From NCBI RefSeq assembly GCF_022899355.1, contig NZ_JALJCK010000006.1, positions 62,001-126,000 on the forward strand: 64,000 nucleotides of DNA, written 5' to 3'. Numbering within the stretch: position 1 is the stretch's first letter; the number at the start of each line of letters is the position of its first letter. Under the pieces are notes generated by a model. It was not told the origin of the DNA. It saw only the letters and a program-made list of their open reading frames with translations, and did no database searches. Below are positions 39,517 through 47,221 of the stretch, piece after piece. The DNA is from Shinella yambaruensis (GTDB lineage Bacteria > Pseudomonadota > Alphaproteobacteria > Rhizobiales > Rhizobiaceae). A program made the translations under genes and the position numbers.

Positions 39517-39650
39517 TCGGCACGGGCAAGTCCGGCGGGGGTGCGAAGCGCAGCATCCGGAATTGCATTAACAAACGAAGTGCGGGGGACACTACACAGA
39601 CTGGACTGAGGGTCAAACGGCGCTTGGTGAAAATTCCTGATATCCCATGA

Positions 39651-39664
39651 TGTAAACCTTTACA
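39651..39664. promoter_or_regulatory. Operator-like palindrome, site 1 of a pair
   Basis: TGTAAACCTTTACA has perfect six-base arms. It is the reverse complement of site 2; the two centres are 21 bases apart, about two helical turns, so two dimers would bind on the same DNA face. Confidence 0.7.
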
Positions 39665-39671
39665 TGGATCG

Positions 39672-39685
39672 TGTAAAGGTTTACA
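39672..39685. promoter_or_regulatory. Operator-like palindrome, site 2 of a pair
   Basis: TGTAAAGGTTTACA, 40 bases before the ABC ATPase start. Together with site 1 it makes a larger inverted repeat from 39649 to 39687. Likely target of the LacI protein at 38473. Confidence 0.7.
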
Positions 39686-39724
39686 TCGTTTCTCAAGCGG
39701 TCGAGGAGCCGCAGGGAGGAAATC

Positions 39725-41251
39725 ATGAATCCGGACGCTGCCGACGGGGCTCCCGTCGTTCTCGCTGCACGCCGCATCGCCAAGTCTTTCAATGGCGTGC
39801 AGGTGCTGTTCAGCGTCAATTTCGAGCTGCGCGCCGGTGAGATCCATGCCCTGATGGGCGAGAACGGCGCGGGCAAGTCGACGCTCGTGAAGATCCTCTC
39901 CGGCTTCGAGCAGCCGACATCGGGCGAGATCCTTCTTGACGGCCAGCCGGTCAAGCTGCCGCCGAACGGCCAGGCCGAGCAGCTCGGCATCGTCATCATC
40001 CACCAGGAATTCAACCTCGCCGAACACCTGACCGTCACCGAGAGCCTGTTTCTCGGCCGGGAAGTGACGCGCTACGGCGTGCTCGACCGGAAATTCATGC
40101 GCGCCGAAACGCGCCGCGTGCTCGACCAGCTCGGATCCCATGTCGACGAGAACGCGTTGATCAGTTCGCTCTCCATCGCCGACAAGCAGATGGTGGAGAT
40201 CGCCAAGGCCATCAGCCGCGATGCGCGCATCATCTTCATGGACGAGCCGACGGCCGTGCTCTCGCGCGAGGAGACCAGCTATCTCTTCCGCCAGGTGCGC
40301 AAATTGCGCGAGGAGGGCACCTCCTTCGTCTTCGTCTCGCACAAGCTGGACGAGGTGATGGAGCTCACCGACCGGGTCACGGTGCTGCGCGACGGGCAAT
40401 GGGTGAAGACCGCGCCCACCGCCATTCTCGACGGCGAGTCGATCGCCCAGCTGATGGTCGGCCGCGAGCTTTCCAGCCTCTATCCCTCCAAGCAGGAGCC
40501 CAGCGTCGACGAAGAGGTAACGCTCGCCGTGGCGGGCCTTTCGACCCACTACGTCAAGGATGCGAGCTTCGAGGTGCGCAAGGGCGAGATTCTCGGTTTT
40601 TCCGGGCTGATCGGCTCCGGGCGCTCGGAATTGATGGAGGCCGTGGCGGGGCTGCGCCCGCGCCTTTCCGGTGAGGTTTCGGTGCGCGGGGAAAGCGTGC
40701 CGGGCGGCGACGTGCATGCCGCCAACCGCGTCGGCATCGCCTATATGACGAAGGACCGCAAGCACAAGGGCCTGCTCCTGAATTCCCGCATGACGGCGAA
40801 CCTCACGCTGCAATCGCTGGAGAAGCACGGTCATTACGGTTACCTCAGCCCGAAGAGCGAGGCGGAGGCGCTGGAGCGCGCGCGCCGGCGCTTCGATATC
40901 CGCGTGCGCGACGGACGCGTCGTCGCCGGCCGCATGTCGGGCGGCAACCAGCAGAAGCTGCTGCTTGCCAAGGTCATGGAGACCGAGCCCGACGTTATCA
41001 TCATCGACGAGCCGACACGCGGCATCGATGTCGGCACCAAGCAGCAGATCTACCATTTCATCTCGGCGCTCGCCCGCGACGGCAAGTCGATCATCGTCGT
41101 CTCTTCCGAGATGCCGGAGATCATCGGCCTGTGCACCCGCGTCGCCGTGATGCGGGAAGGGCGGATCGTCGGCATTCTCGAAGGCGAGGAGATCTCCGAG
41201 CAGGAGATCATGCGCTATTCGGCAGGGTTGAAGAAGAAGGCCGCTGCCTGA
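39725..41251 (+). CDS. Sugar ABC transporter ATP-binding protein, RbsA/XylG type (two NBDs)
   Basis: 508 residues with two fused nucleotide-binding domains. The first has Walker A GENGAGKS near residue 49, signature-like SLSIADKQM and Walker B IIFMDEPTAVLS. The second has the degenerate P-loop GLIGSGRSE near 300, a full signature MSGGNQQK and Walker B VIIIDEPTRGID. This asymmetry is normal for CUT2 monosaccharide importers. First gene of the operon with permease and binding protein downstream; a good ribosome site (GGGAGGAAATC) precedes it. The ligand is undetermined. Confidence 0.95.
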   Translation: MNPDAADGAPVVLAARRIAKSFNGVQVLFSVNFELRAGEIHALMGENGAGKSTLVKILSGFEQPTSGEILLDGQPVKLPPNGQAEQLGIVIIHQEFNLAEHLTVTESLFLGREVTRYGVLDRKFMRAETRRVLDQLGSHVDENALISSLSIADKQMVEIAKAISRDARIIFMDEPTAVLSREETSYLFRQVRKLREEGTSFVFVSHKLDEVMELTDRVTVLRDGQWVKTAPTAILDGESIAQLMVGRELSSLYPSKQEPSVDEEVTLAVAGLSTHYVKDASFEVRKGEILGFSGLIGSGRSELMEAVAGLRPRLSGEVSVRGESVPGGDVHAANRVGIAYMTKDRKHKGLLLNSRMTANLTLQSLEKHGHYGYLSPKSEAEALERARRRFDIRVRDGRVVAGRMSGGNQQKLLLAKVMETEPDVIIIDEPTRGIDVGTKQQIYHFISALARDGKSIIVVSSEMPEIIGLCTRVAVMREGRIVGILEGEEISEQEIMRYSAGLKKKAAA

Positions 41252-41297
41252 GCCTTGCGCCGGCGGCATCACACAGAATTCAAGGTTGGGGACGGAC

Positions 41298-42308
41298 ATG
41301 ACGGCAAGCGAAGACGCGGTCGAAACGAAGGGCAAGGGTCGCAGCTGGCGGGATGTCGACCTGAGGGCCGTCGCGCCCTTCGCGGCGCTGGCCCTGCTGC
41401 TCGTCGTCGGCGCGCTGGTGAACCCCAACTTCATCGGCTTCACCAATCTGGCGAACGTGGCGACGCGCAGCGCCTTCATCGCGATCATCGCGGTCGGCGC
41501 CACCTTCGTCATCTCGTCCGGCGACCTTGATCTCTCGGTCGGCGCCATGGTCGCCTTCGTCGCCAGCCTCATGATCCTCTTCATGAATTCCGGCGCGATC
41601 GCCGATCCCTCGCTGATGCTGACCGCGGCGATGGTTCTTACGGTCGTCATCGGCGCGGGATGCGGCCTTCTGAACGGCCTCATCACCACCGTCGGCAAGA
41701 TCGAGCCCTTCATCGCGACGCTCGGCACGATGGGCATCTATCGCGGCCTGACGACCTGGCTTTCGCAGGGCGGCGCGATCACGCTGCGCGAGCCGGAATT
41801 GCAGGCGCTCTATCGCCCGGTCTATTTCGGCTCGATCTTCGGCGTGCCGGTGCCGATCGCCGTCATCCTCGTCGTCACCGCCATCGCCGCCTTCGTGCTT
41901 TATCGCATGCGCTATGGCCGGCATGTCGTGGCGGTCGGTTCGAACAGGGATGTCGCGCGCTATTCGGGCATTCCGGTCGACCGCGTGCGCACCATCGCCT
42001 TCGTCATCCAGGGCCTGTGCGTCGCCATCGCCGTGCTGCTCTATGTGCCGCGCCTCGGGTCCACCTCGGCGACGACGGGCATCCTGTGGGAGTTGCAGGC
42101 GATCACCGCGGTCGTCGTCGGCGGTACGGCTCTGAAGGGCGGGGCGGGGCGTGTCTGGGGCACGATCTGCGGCGCCTTCATCCTCGAATTGGTCGGCAAC
42201 ATCATGCTGCTTTCCAACTTCATCAGCGAATACCTGATCGGGGCCATCCAGGGCGCGATCATCATCATTGCGATGCTCGTCCAGCGCTCGCTGGTGCGCA
42301 AATCGTGA
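41298..42308 (+). CDS. Sugar ABC transporter permease, RbsC type
   Basis: Inner-membrane permease, 336 residues from MTASEDAVE (ATG preceded by GGGGACGG; an earlier TTG is less likely). About nine to ten hydrophobic segments. CUT2 permease markers are GATFVISSGDLDLSVGAMVAF, the cytoplasmic loop YAVGSNRD-like VAVGSNRDVARYSGI and VVVGGTALKGGAGRVWGT. It forms a homodimeric channel with the fused ATPase. Lies 46 bases after the ATPase gene and 93 before the binding-protein gene. Confidence 0.95.
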   Translation: MTASEDAVETKGKGRSWRDVDLRAVAPFAALALLLVVGALVNPNFIGFTNLANVATRSAFIAIIAVGATFVISSGDLDLSVGAMVAFVASLMILFMNSGAIADPSLMLTAAMVLTVVIGAGCGLLNGLITTVGKIEPFIATLGTMGIYRGLTTWLSQGGAITLREPELQALYRPVYFGSIFGVPVPIAVILVVTAIAAFVLYRMRYGRHVVAVGSNRDVARYSGIPVDRVRTIAFVIQGLCVAIAVLLYVPRLGSTSATTGILWELQAITAVVVGGTALKGGAGRVWGTICGAFILELVGNIMLLSNFISEYLIGAIQGAIIIIAMLVQRSLVRKS

Positions 42309-42401
42309 GACCAGGCAGTTCCAGCCATGGAATTGCGGGGAAGTAGCCGGGTCTACAGGTCGCCCGGCCTCTGAGGAAGACCTGATTTTGGGAGGAAACT
42401 C

Positions 42402-43355
42402 ATGCGCAAGAAACTACTGGGCCTGACGGTTGCGGCATTCGCCGTTCTCACCGGCTTCGCCCATGCACAGGAAGAGAAGAAGGTGACGATCGGCGTCTCG
42501 ATCCCCGCGGCCAGCCACGGCTGGACGGCCGGCGTGATCTTCCATGCCGAGCGTGTCGCCAAGCTCCTGATGGCGAGCCATCCGGGCCTCAACGTCGTCG
42601 TCAAGACGTCGCCGGACCCGGCAAGCCAGGCGAATGCCGTGCAGGACCTTGCAACGCAGGGCATCGATGCGCTCGTCATCCTGCCGACGGATCCCGATCC
42701 GCTGGTCAACGCCATCAAGGAAATCAAGGACAGTGGCACCTTCGTCGCGCTGGTCGACCGTGCGCCGAGCACGAACGACAATTCCGTGCGTGACCTCTAT
42801 GTCGCCGGCAACAACTTCGCGCTCGGCCAGACGGCCGGCGAATACATCAAGGCCACGACGCCGGAAGCCGAGGTCGTCGTCATCCGCGGCATGCCGATCC
42901 CGATCGACCAGGAGCGCCAGGACGGTTTCGACAAGGGCATCGAAGGCTCGAGCGTGAAGGTTCTCGATCGCCAGTACGGCAACTGGAACCGCGACGACGC
43001 CTTCAAGGTCATGCAGGACTATCTCACCAAGTACCAGAAGATCGACGTCGTCTGGTGCCAGGACGACGACATGGCCGTCGGCGTCCTGCAGGCCATCGAG
43101 CAGGCCGGCCGCACGGACATCCAGTATGTCGTGGCCGGTGCCGGCTCGAAGGACATGATCAAGAAGGTCATGGACGGCGACAAGATGATCCCGGTCGACG
43201 TGCTCTATCCGCCGGCGATGGTGGGCACTGCGCTCGAAATGACGGCCGCCAACTTCTACGGCCAGGTCCCGGTCCGCGGCGTCTACACGATCGACGCGAC
43301 GCTGGTGACGAAGGACAACGCGAAGGACTTCTACTTCCCGGATTCCCCGTTCTGA
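42402..43355 (+). CDS. Periplasmic sugar-binding protein, RbsB type
   Basis: 317 residues. Signal peptide MRKKLLGLTVAAFAVLTGFAHA with cleavage after AHA. The Peripla_BP_4 fold opens KVTIGVSIPAASHGWTAGV. Sugar-contact positions typical of the fold are visible in VDRAPSTNDN, RGMPIPIDQERQDGF and WCQDDDMAVG. Third gene of the CUT2 operon; a strong intrinsic terminator follows 15 bases after the stop, so the downstream isomerase probably has its own promoter or is reached by read-through. Ligand unknown; the binding pocket is not obviously ribose- or xylose-like to my eye. Confidence 0.94.
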   Translation: MRKKLLGLTVAAFAVLTGFAHAQEEKKVTIGVSIPAASHGWTAGVIFHAERVAKLLMASHPGLNVVVKTSPDPASQANAVQDLATQGIDALVILPTDPDPLVNAIKEIKDSGTFVALVDRAPSTNDNSVRDLYVAGNNFALGQTAGEYIKATTPEAEVVVIRGMPIPIDQERQDGFDKGIEGSSVKVLDRQYGNWNRDDAFKVMQDYLTKYQKIDVVWCQDDDMAVGVLQAIEQAGRTDIQYVVAGAGSKDMIKKVMDGDKMIPVDVLYPPAMVGTALEMTAANFYGQVPVRGVYTIDATLVTKDNAKDFYFPDSPF

Positions 43356-43370
43356 CCTGACGGAAACGAG

Positions 43371-43400
43371 CCGCCCGGGACATGATGGCCCGGGCGGTTT
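43371..43400 (+). terminator. Intrinsic terminator after CUT2 binding-protein gene
   Basis: CCGCCCGGG-ACATGATGG-CCCGGGCGG followed by TTT: nine-base perfect GC stem with a nine-base loop directly after the binding-protein stop codon. Confidence 0.75.
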
Positions 43401-43424
43401 GACAACGACAGTTCCTCATTCTCT

Positions 43425-43505
43425 TCCGCCATCCTCGGGCTTGACCCGGGCATCCAGGTCGCGGGCGTGGTGTGGATGGTCGGGTGAAGCCCGACCATGA
43501 CGGAG
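43425..43505. repeat. Dispersed palindromic repeat (TCGGGCTTGACCCG type), copy 2
   Basis: Contains CCTCGGGCTTGACCCGGG near 43433 and ATGGTCGGG-TGAAG-CCCGACCAT at about 43476-43498. The same two-motif make-up is seen at 11588-11665. It lies between the CUT2 operon and the isomerase gene. Confidence 0.6.
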
Positions 43506-43643
43506 GAGAAGGGTACTCGCCTTGCAAATCGGCATTGCCCACCCCGCCAAACGCCGATAGCTTTCCACGCGCTGCGGTACGTACCGCAAGAATATCGTCG
43601 GCCGCCCGCAAGGTGCGGCCCGGTCCATGGGAGGACGCCACAG

Positions 43644-44696
43644 ATGAAGACGATCAAGGGCCCGGCCCTGTTTCTCGCCCAGTTCGCCGGTGATGCCGCG
43701 CCGTTCAATTCCTGGGATTCGATCACCAAATGGGCCGCCGACATCGGCTACAAGGGCGTGCAGGTCCCGAGCTGGGATGCGCGCCTCATCGACCTCAGGA
43801 AGGCCGCCGAATCCAAGGCCTATTGCGACGACTTCGCCGGCAGGGCGCGCGAGAACGGCGTCGAGATCACCGAACTTTCCACCCATCTGCAGGGCCAACT
43901 CGTCGCGGTGCATCCGGCCTACGACGAGGCGTTCGACGGTTTTGCGGCGCCGGAAGTGCGCGGCAACCCGAAGGCACGGCAGGAATGGGCGGTGGAGCAG
44001 GTGAAGATGGCGCTGACGGCCTCGCGGCATCTCGGCCTCGATGCCATGGCCAGCTTTTCCGGCGCGCTCGCCTGGCCCTTCGTCTATCCCTGGCCGCAGC
44101 GCCCGGCAGGCCTCGTCGAGACCGCCTTCGACGAACTGGCCAGGCGCTGGAAGCCGATCCTCGACCATGCGGAAGAAAACGGCGTCGACGTCTGCTACGA
44201 GATCCATCCCGGCGAGGACCTGCATGACGGCATCACCTACGAGATGTTCCTGGAGCGCACCGGCAACCATGCCCGGGCCTGCATGCTCTACGATCCGTCG
44301 CATTACGTGCTGCAATGCCTCGACTATCTCGACAATATCGACATCTACAAGGACCGCATCCGCATGTTCCATGTGAAGGATGCCGAGTTCAACCCGACGG
44401 GCCGGCAGGGCGTCTATGGCGGCTACCAGGGCTGGGTGAACCGCGCCGGCCGCTTCCGCTCGCTCGGCGACGGCCAGGTCGATTTCGGCGCCGTCTTCTC
44501 CAAGATGGCGGCCAACGACTTTGCCGGCTGGGCCGTGGTGGAATGGGAATGTGCGCTGAAGCATCCGGAGGATGGCGCGCGGGAAGGCGCGGAATTCGTC
44601 AAGGCGCATATCATCCGCGTCACGGAAAAGGCTTTCGACGATTTTGCCGACGGCGGCACGGACCAGGCGGCCAACCGGCGCATGCTGGGGCTTTGA
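43644..44696 (+). CDS. Sugar phosphate isomerase/epimerase (IolE-like TIM barrel)
   Basis: AP-endonuclease-2/xylose-isomerase-like TIM barrel, 350 residues from MKTIKGPALF (ribosome site GGGAGG). Metal and substrate residues of the family are visible as Glu in ITELSTHLQGQ, Glu/His in VCYEIHPGEDLHDG, Asp/His in YDPSHYVLQ, His in RMFHVKDAEF and Glu in AVVEWECAL. Such enzymes epimerise, isomerise or dehydrate keto-sugars, often after a Gfo/Idh oxidoreductase, and one is encoded next. A RIME-like repeat separates the two genes. The exact reaction is not determined. Confidence 0.88.
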   Translation: MKTIKGPALFLAQFAGDAAPFNSWDSITKWAADIGYKGVQVPSWDARLIDLRKAAESKAYCDDFAGRARENGVEITELSTHLQGQLVAVHPAYDEAFDGFAAPEVRGNPKARQEWAVEQVKMALTASRHLGLDAMASFSGALAWPFVYPWPQRPAGLVETAFDELARRWKPILDHAEENGVDVCYEIHPGEDLHDGITYEMFLERTGNHARACMLYDPSHYVLQCLDYLDNIDIYKDRIRMFHVKDAEFNPTGRQGVYGGYQGWVNRAGRFRSLGDGQVDFGAVFSKMAANDFAGWAVVEWECALKHPEDGAREGAEFVKAHIIRVTEKAFDDFADGGTDQAANRRMLGL

Positions 44697-44701
44697 GGGC
44701 T

Positions 44702-44842
44702 GCCCCTCACCCTAATCCCCTCCCCGCAGGCGGGGAGAGGGAAGGTGCCCCACGAATGGCTATTGTATGAGGAAGACGGCGCGGCATATCCCCTTCGCCC
44801 CGCTTGCGGGGAGAAGGTGGCCGGCAGGCCGGATGAGGGGCA
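44702..44842. repeat. RIME-like intergenic palindromic repeat, copy 3
   Basis: Bounded by GCCCCTCACC and GATGAGGGGC. Hairpins CCTCCCCGCAGGCGGGGAGAGG near 44719 and CCTTCGCCCCGCTTGCGGGGAGAAGG near 44792 lie inside. It fills the gap between the isomerase and oxidoreductase genes, six bases after the isomerase stop, as copy 1 does in the first ABC operon. Confidence 0.8.
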
Positions 44843-44873
44843 CCCGCCCCGGAGACACTGTAGGAGGAAACCC

Positions 44874-46058
44874 ATGGCAATCGAAGGAAGCGCCAGCGAG
44901 GCGCGGGAGGGCCGCATCCGGCTCGGCATGGTCGGCGGCGGCTCGGGCGCGTTCATCGGCGCGGTGCACCGCATCGCGGCTCGGCTCGACGATCACTACG
45001 AACTCGTCGCCGGTGCGCTGTCGTCTTCGCCGGAAAAGGCGGCGCAGTCGGCCCGCGAGCTCGGGCTCGATCCCGCGCGCAGCTACGGCAGCTTCAAGGA
45101 AATGGCAATCCGCGAGGCGAAGCTGAAGAACGGCATCGAGGCGGTGGCGATCGTCACGCCGAACCATGTGCATTACGAGGCGGCGAAGGAATTCCTGAAG
45201 CGCGGCATCCATGTCATCTGTGACAAGCCGCTGACCTCGACGCTCTCGGATGCGCGCAAGCTGAAGAAGCTGGCGGAGGAGAGCGATGCGCTCTTCGTTC
45301 TGACGCACAACTATACCGGCTATCCGATGGTCCGCCAGGCGCGGGAGATGGTGGCCAATGGCGATCTCGGCGCGATCCGGCTCGTGCAGATGGAATATCC
45401 GCAGGACTGGCTGACGGAGGACATCGAGTCGGGCGGCCAGAAGCAGGCGGCCTGGCGCACCGACCCCTCGAAATCGGGTGCCGGCGGCTCCACCGGCGAC
45501 ATCGGCACGCATGCCTACAATCTCGGCTGCTTCGTCTCCGGGCTGGAGCTCGCCGAGCTTGCCGCGGACCTCGACAGTTTCGTGCCGGGCCGCCGTCTCG
45601 ACGACAATGCCCATGTGATGATGCGCTTCAAGGAAAAGGACGGGGTTGCCGCCAAGGGCATGCTCTGGTGCAGCCAGGTGGCCCCGGGCCACGAGAACGG
45701 GCTGAAGGTGCGCGTCTATGGCACCAAGGGCGGTCTCGAATGGGTGCAGGCCGATCCGAACTACCTCTGGTACACGCCCTTCGGCGAGCCGAAGCGCCTG
45801 ATTACCCGGGGCGGTGCCGGCTCCGGCGCGGCGGCCGCGCGCGTCAGCCGCGTGCCCTCCGGTCATCCGGAAGGCTATCTCGAAGGCTTCGCCAACATCT
45901 ATTCCGAAGCCGCCCGGGCCATCCATGCCAAGCGCAAGGGCGCGCCGGTCGATCCCGCCGTCACCTATCCGACGGTGGATGACGGCCTCAAGGGTATGCT
46001 TTTCGTCGATGCCTGCGTCCAGTCGTCGAAGAAGAACGGGGCCTGGGTCAAGGTCTGA
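44874..46058 (+). CDS. Gfo/Idh/MocA-family oxidoreductase (putative sugar/glycoside dehydrogenase)
   Basis: 394 residues from MAIEGSASEA, preceded by TAGGAGGAAA. Rossmann motif IRLGMVGGGSGAFIGAVHR, the conserved lysine in ICDKPLTSTLSDA and the catalytic motif GGSTGDIGTHAYNLGCF are intact. Length and the long C-terminal domain are those of the family members that oxidise sugars or glycosides at C3. Paired with an IolE-like isomerase, a CUT2 importer upstream and a beta-glucosidase nearby, it may take part in a keto-sugar route. That is an inference; inositol or other polyol oxidation is also possible. Confidence 0.9.
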   Translation: MAIEGSASEAREGRIRLGMVGGGSGAFIGAVHRIAARLDDHYELVAGALSSSPEKAAQSARELGLDPARSYGSFKEMAIREAKLKNGIEAVAIVTPNHVHYEAAKEFLKRGIHVICDKPLTSTLSDARKLKKLAEESDALFVLTHNYTGYPMVRQAREMVANGDLGAIRLVQMEYPQDWLTEDIESGGQKQAAWRTDPSKSGAGGSTGDIGTHAYNLGCFVSGLELAELAADLDSFVPGRRLDDNAHVMMRFKEKDGVAAKGMLWCSQVAPGHENGLKVRVYGTKGGLEWVQADPNYLWYTPFGEPKRLITRGGAGSGAAAARVSRVPSGHPEGYLEGFANIYSEAARAIHAKRKGAPVDPAVTYPTVDDGLKGMLFVDACVQSSKKNGAWVKV

Positions 46059-46100
46059 GGTTTTCGCCGGATTGCCGCCCTCCGCGGCGGCCGGCGCCTT

Positions 46101-47006
46101 TCAGGCGAAAATGCTGCCGAGGCGGATCACCAGTTTCTTGTCGAACAGCTGGCCCCGGTCGAACATCCAGTTCAGCGCGTCGCGCGTGGTCCACGGCCGC
46201 TTGTAGGGGCGGGTGCTCGTCAGGGCCTCGAAGACGTCGCAGACCGTGGCAAGACGGATTTCCGGGCTCAGCTTGTCGGCCTTGAGGCCGAGCGGATAGC
46301 CGCTGCCGTCCAGGGCTTCATGATGGTAGCGGCAGATATCGAGCACGAGGTCGGAGACGTTGGCCTGCTCCTTCAGCAGGCGGTATCCGAGTTCGGGGTG
46401 GCCGCGCACCAGACGTCTTTCTTCGCTGTCCAGCCGGCCGCTCTTGTTGAGAACGGCGTTCGGGATCATCAGCTTGCCGACGTCGTGCAGCAGGCCGGCC
46501 ACGCCGAGTTCGCGCACCGCGCTTTCATCATGGCCGAGCATGCGGGCAAGGCGCATCATGAGGGCGCTCACCGCCAGCGAATGCACATAGGTCCCCTCGT
46601 CCTTCGTCTTCAGGCGCGTGACCTTCAGGAAGACATCGGGGGCGGCGTCGATGCGGTCGGATATCTCGTCGGCGACCGGCGACAGCGCGTCGATTTCAAG
46701 CTGGCCCGTTCGCGCGGCGTCGAAACTGTTGCGCAGCGAGCGGGTTGATTGCGCCACCGTCTCCAGCGTGCGTCCGCGCTCTTCGGCGGCCTGCGCGGCA
46801 GGCGCTATGCCGGTGGCGAGGTCAATGTCCACGGTGCTCTTCTGCGGATTGACCAGGGCATAGGCGGCGGAGGTCGCCAGGATGGCCCGTACGGTTTCGT
46901 CGGACTGGATGAGGAAACGTCGCCCGGAGAATTCGGCGTTCGGGCATTCCAGCGATTCCACGAACATGCCCTTCCGCACGAGATGCTTCGCAATTCGTCG
47001 TACCAC
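46101..47006 (-). CDS. HD-GYP domain protein (probable cyclic-di-GMP phosphodiesterase)
   Basis: 301 residues from a GTG start (VVRRIAKHLVRKGMFVESL) chosen because GGAGG is eight bases upstream and the RKGMFVESLE segment fits the usual N-terminal DUF3391 domain. The HD-GYP domain covers about residues 125-285: HSLAVSALMMRLARMLG, LLHDVGKLMIPNAVLNK, GHPELGYRLL and HHEALDGSGYPLGLKADKLS, all key metal and GYP residues present. Expected to hydrolyse c-di-GMP in the cytoplasm. Divergent from the beta-glucosidase gene and convergent with the oxidoreductase gene; there is no evident link to sugar metabolism. Confidence 0.92.
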   Translation of the reverse strand: MVRRIAKHLVRKGMFVESLECPNAEFSGRRFLIQSDETVRAILATSAAYALVNPQKSTVDIDLATGIAPAAQAAEERGRTLETVAQSTRSLRNSFDAARTGQLEIDALSPVADEISDRIDAAPDVFLKVTRLKTKDEGTYVHSLAVSALMMRLARMLGHDESAVRELGVAGLLHDVGKLMIPNAVLNKSGRLDSEERRLVRGHPELGYRLLKEQANVSDLVLDICRYHHEALDGSGYPLGLKADKLSPEIRLATVCDVFEALTSTRPYKRPWTTRDALNWMFDRGQLFDKKLVIRLGSIFA

Positions 47007-47165
47007 GCCAGTGCCTCCATCCCGGGCTATCGGCAGTTTAGAGGGCAAGTCCCTAAGTCTTGTTTAAGCAATCCCTGTTTAAGGGCGGCTTTGGAGTCGG
47101 CCGCTTCCAGGCGTAAAACCTGGTTCCGGATCCGAAAAAACATTGATTTTTGCGATCCGGAATCA

Positions 47166-47183
47166 TACTGCAACGTTGCAGTA
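47166..47183. promoter_or_regulatory. Perfect 18-base palindrome before the beta-glucosidase gene
   Basis: TACTGCAACGTTGCAGTA is fully symmetric with a central CG, the classic LacI/GalR-family operator design. It lies 38 bases before the ATG of the GH1 gene. No LacI gene adjoins it, so the regulator is encoded elsewhere, perhaps one of those in this window. Confidence 0.7.
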
Positions 47184-47221
47184 ACAAGATTCACACCATT
47201 CGCTGCGCGTGAGAGACGAAA

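Noticed and set aside
38918..41737. Long open frame (939 codons) on the minus strand
   Set aside because: Overlaps the LacI gene in another frame and the CUT2 ATPase antisense; no recognisable domain.
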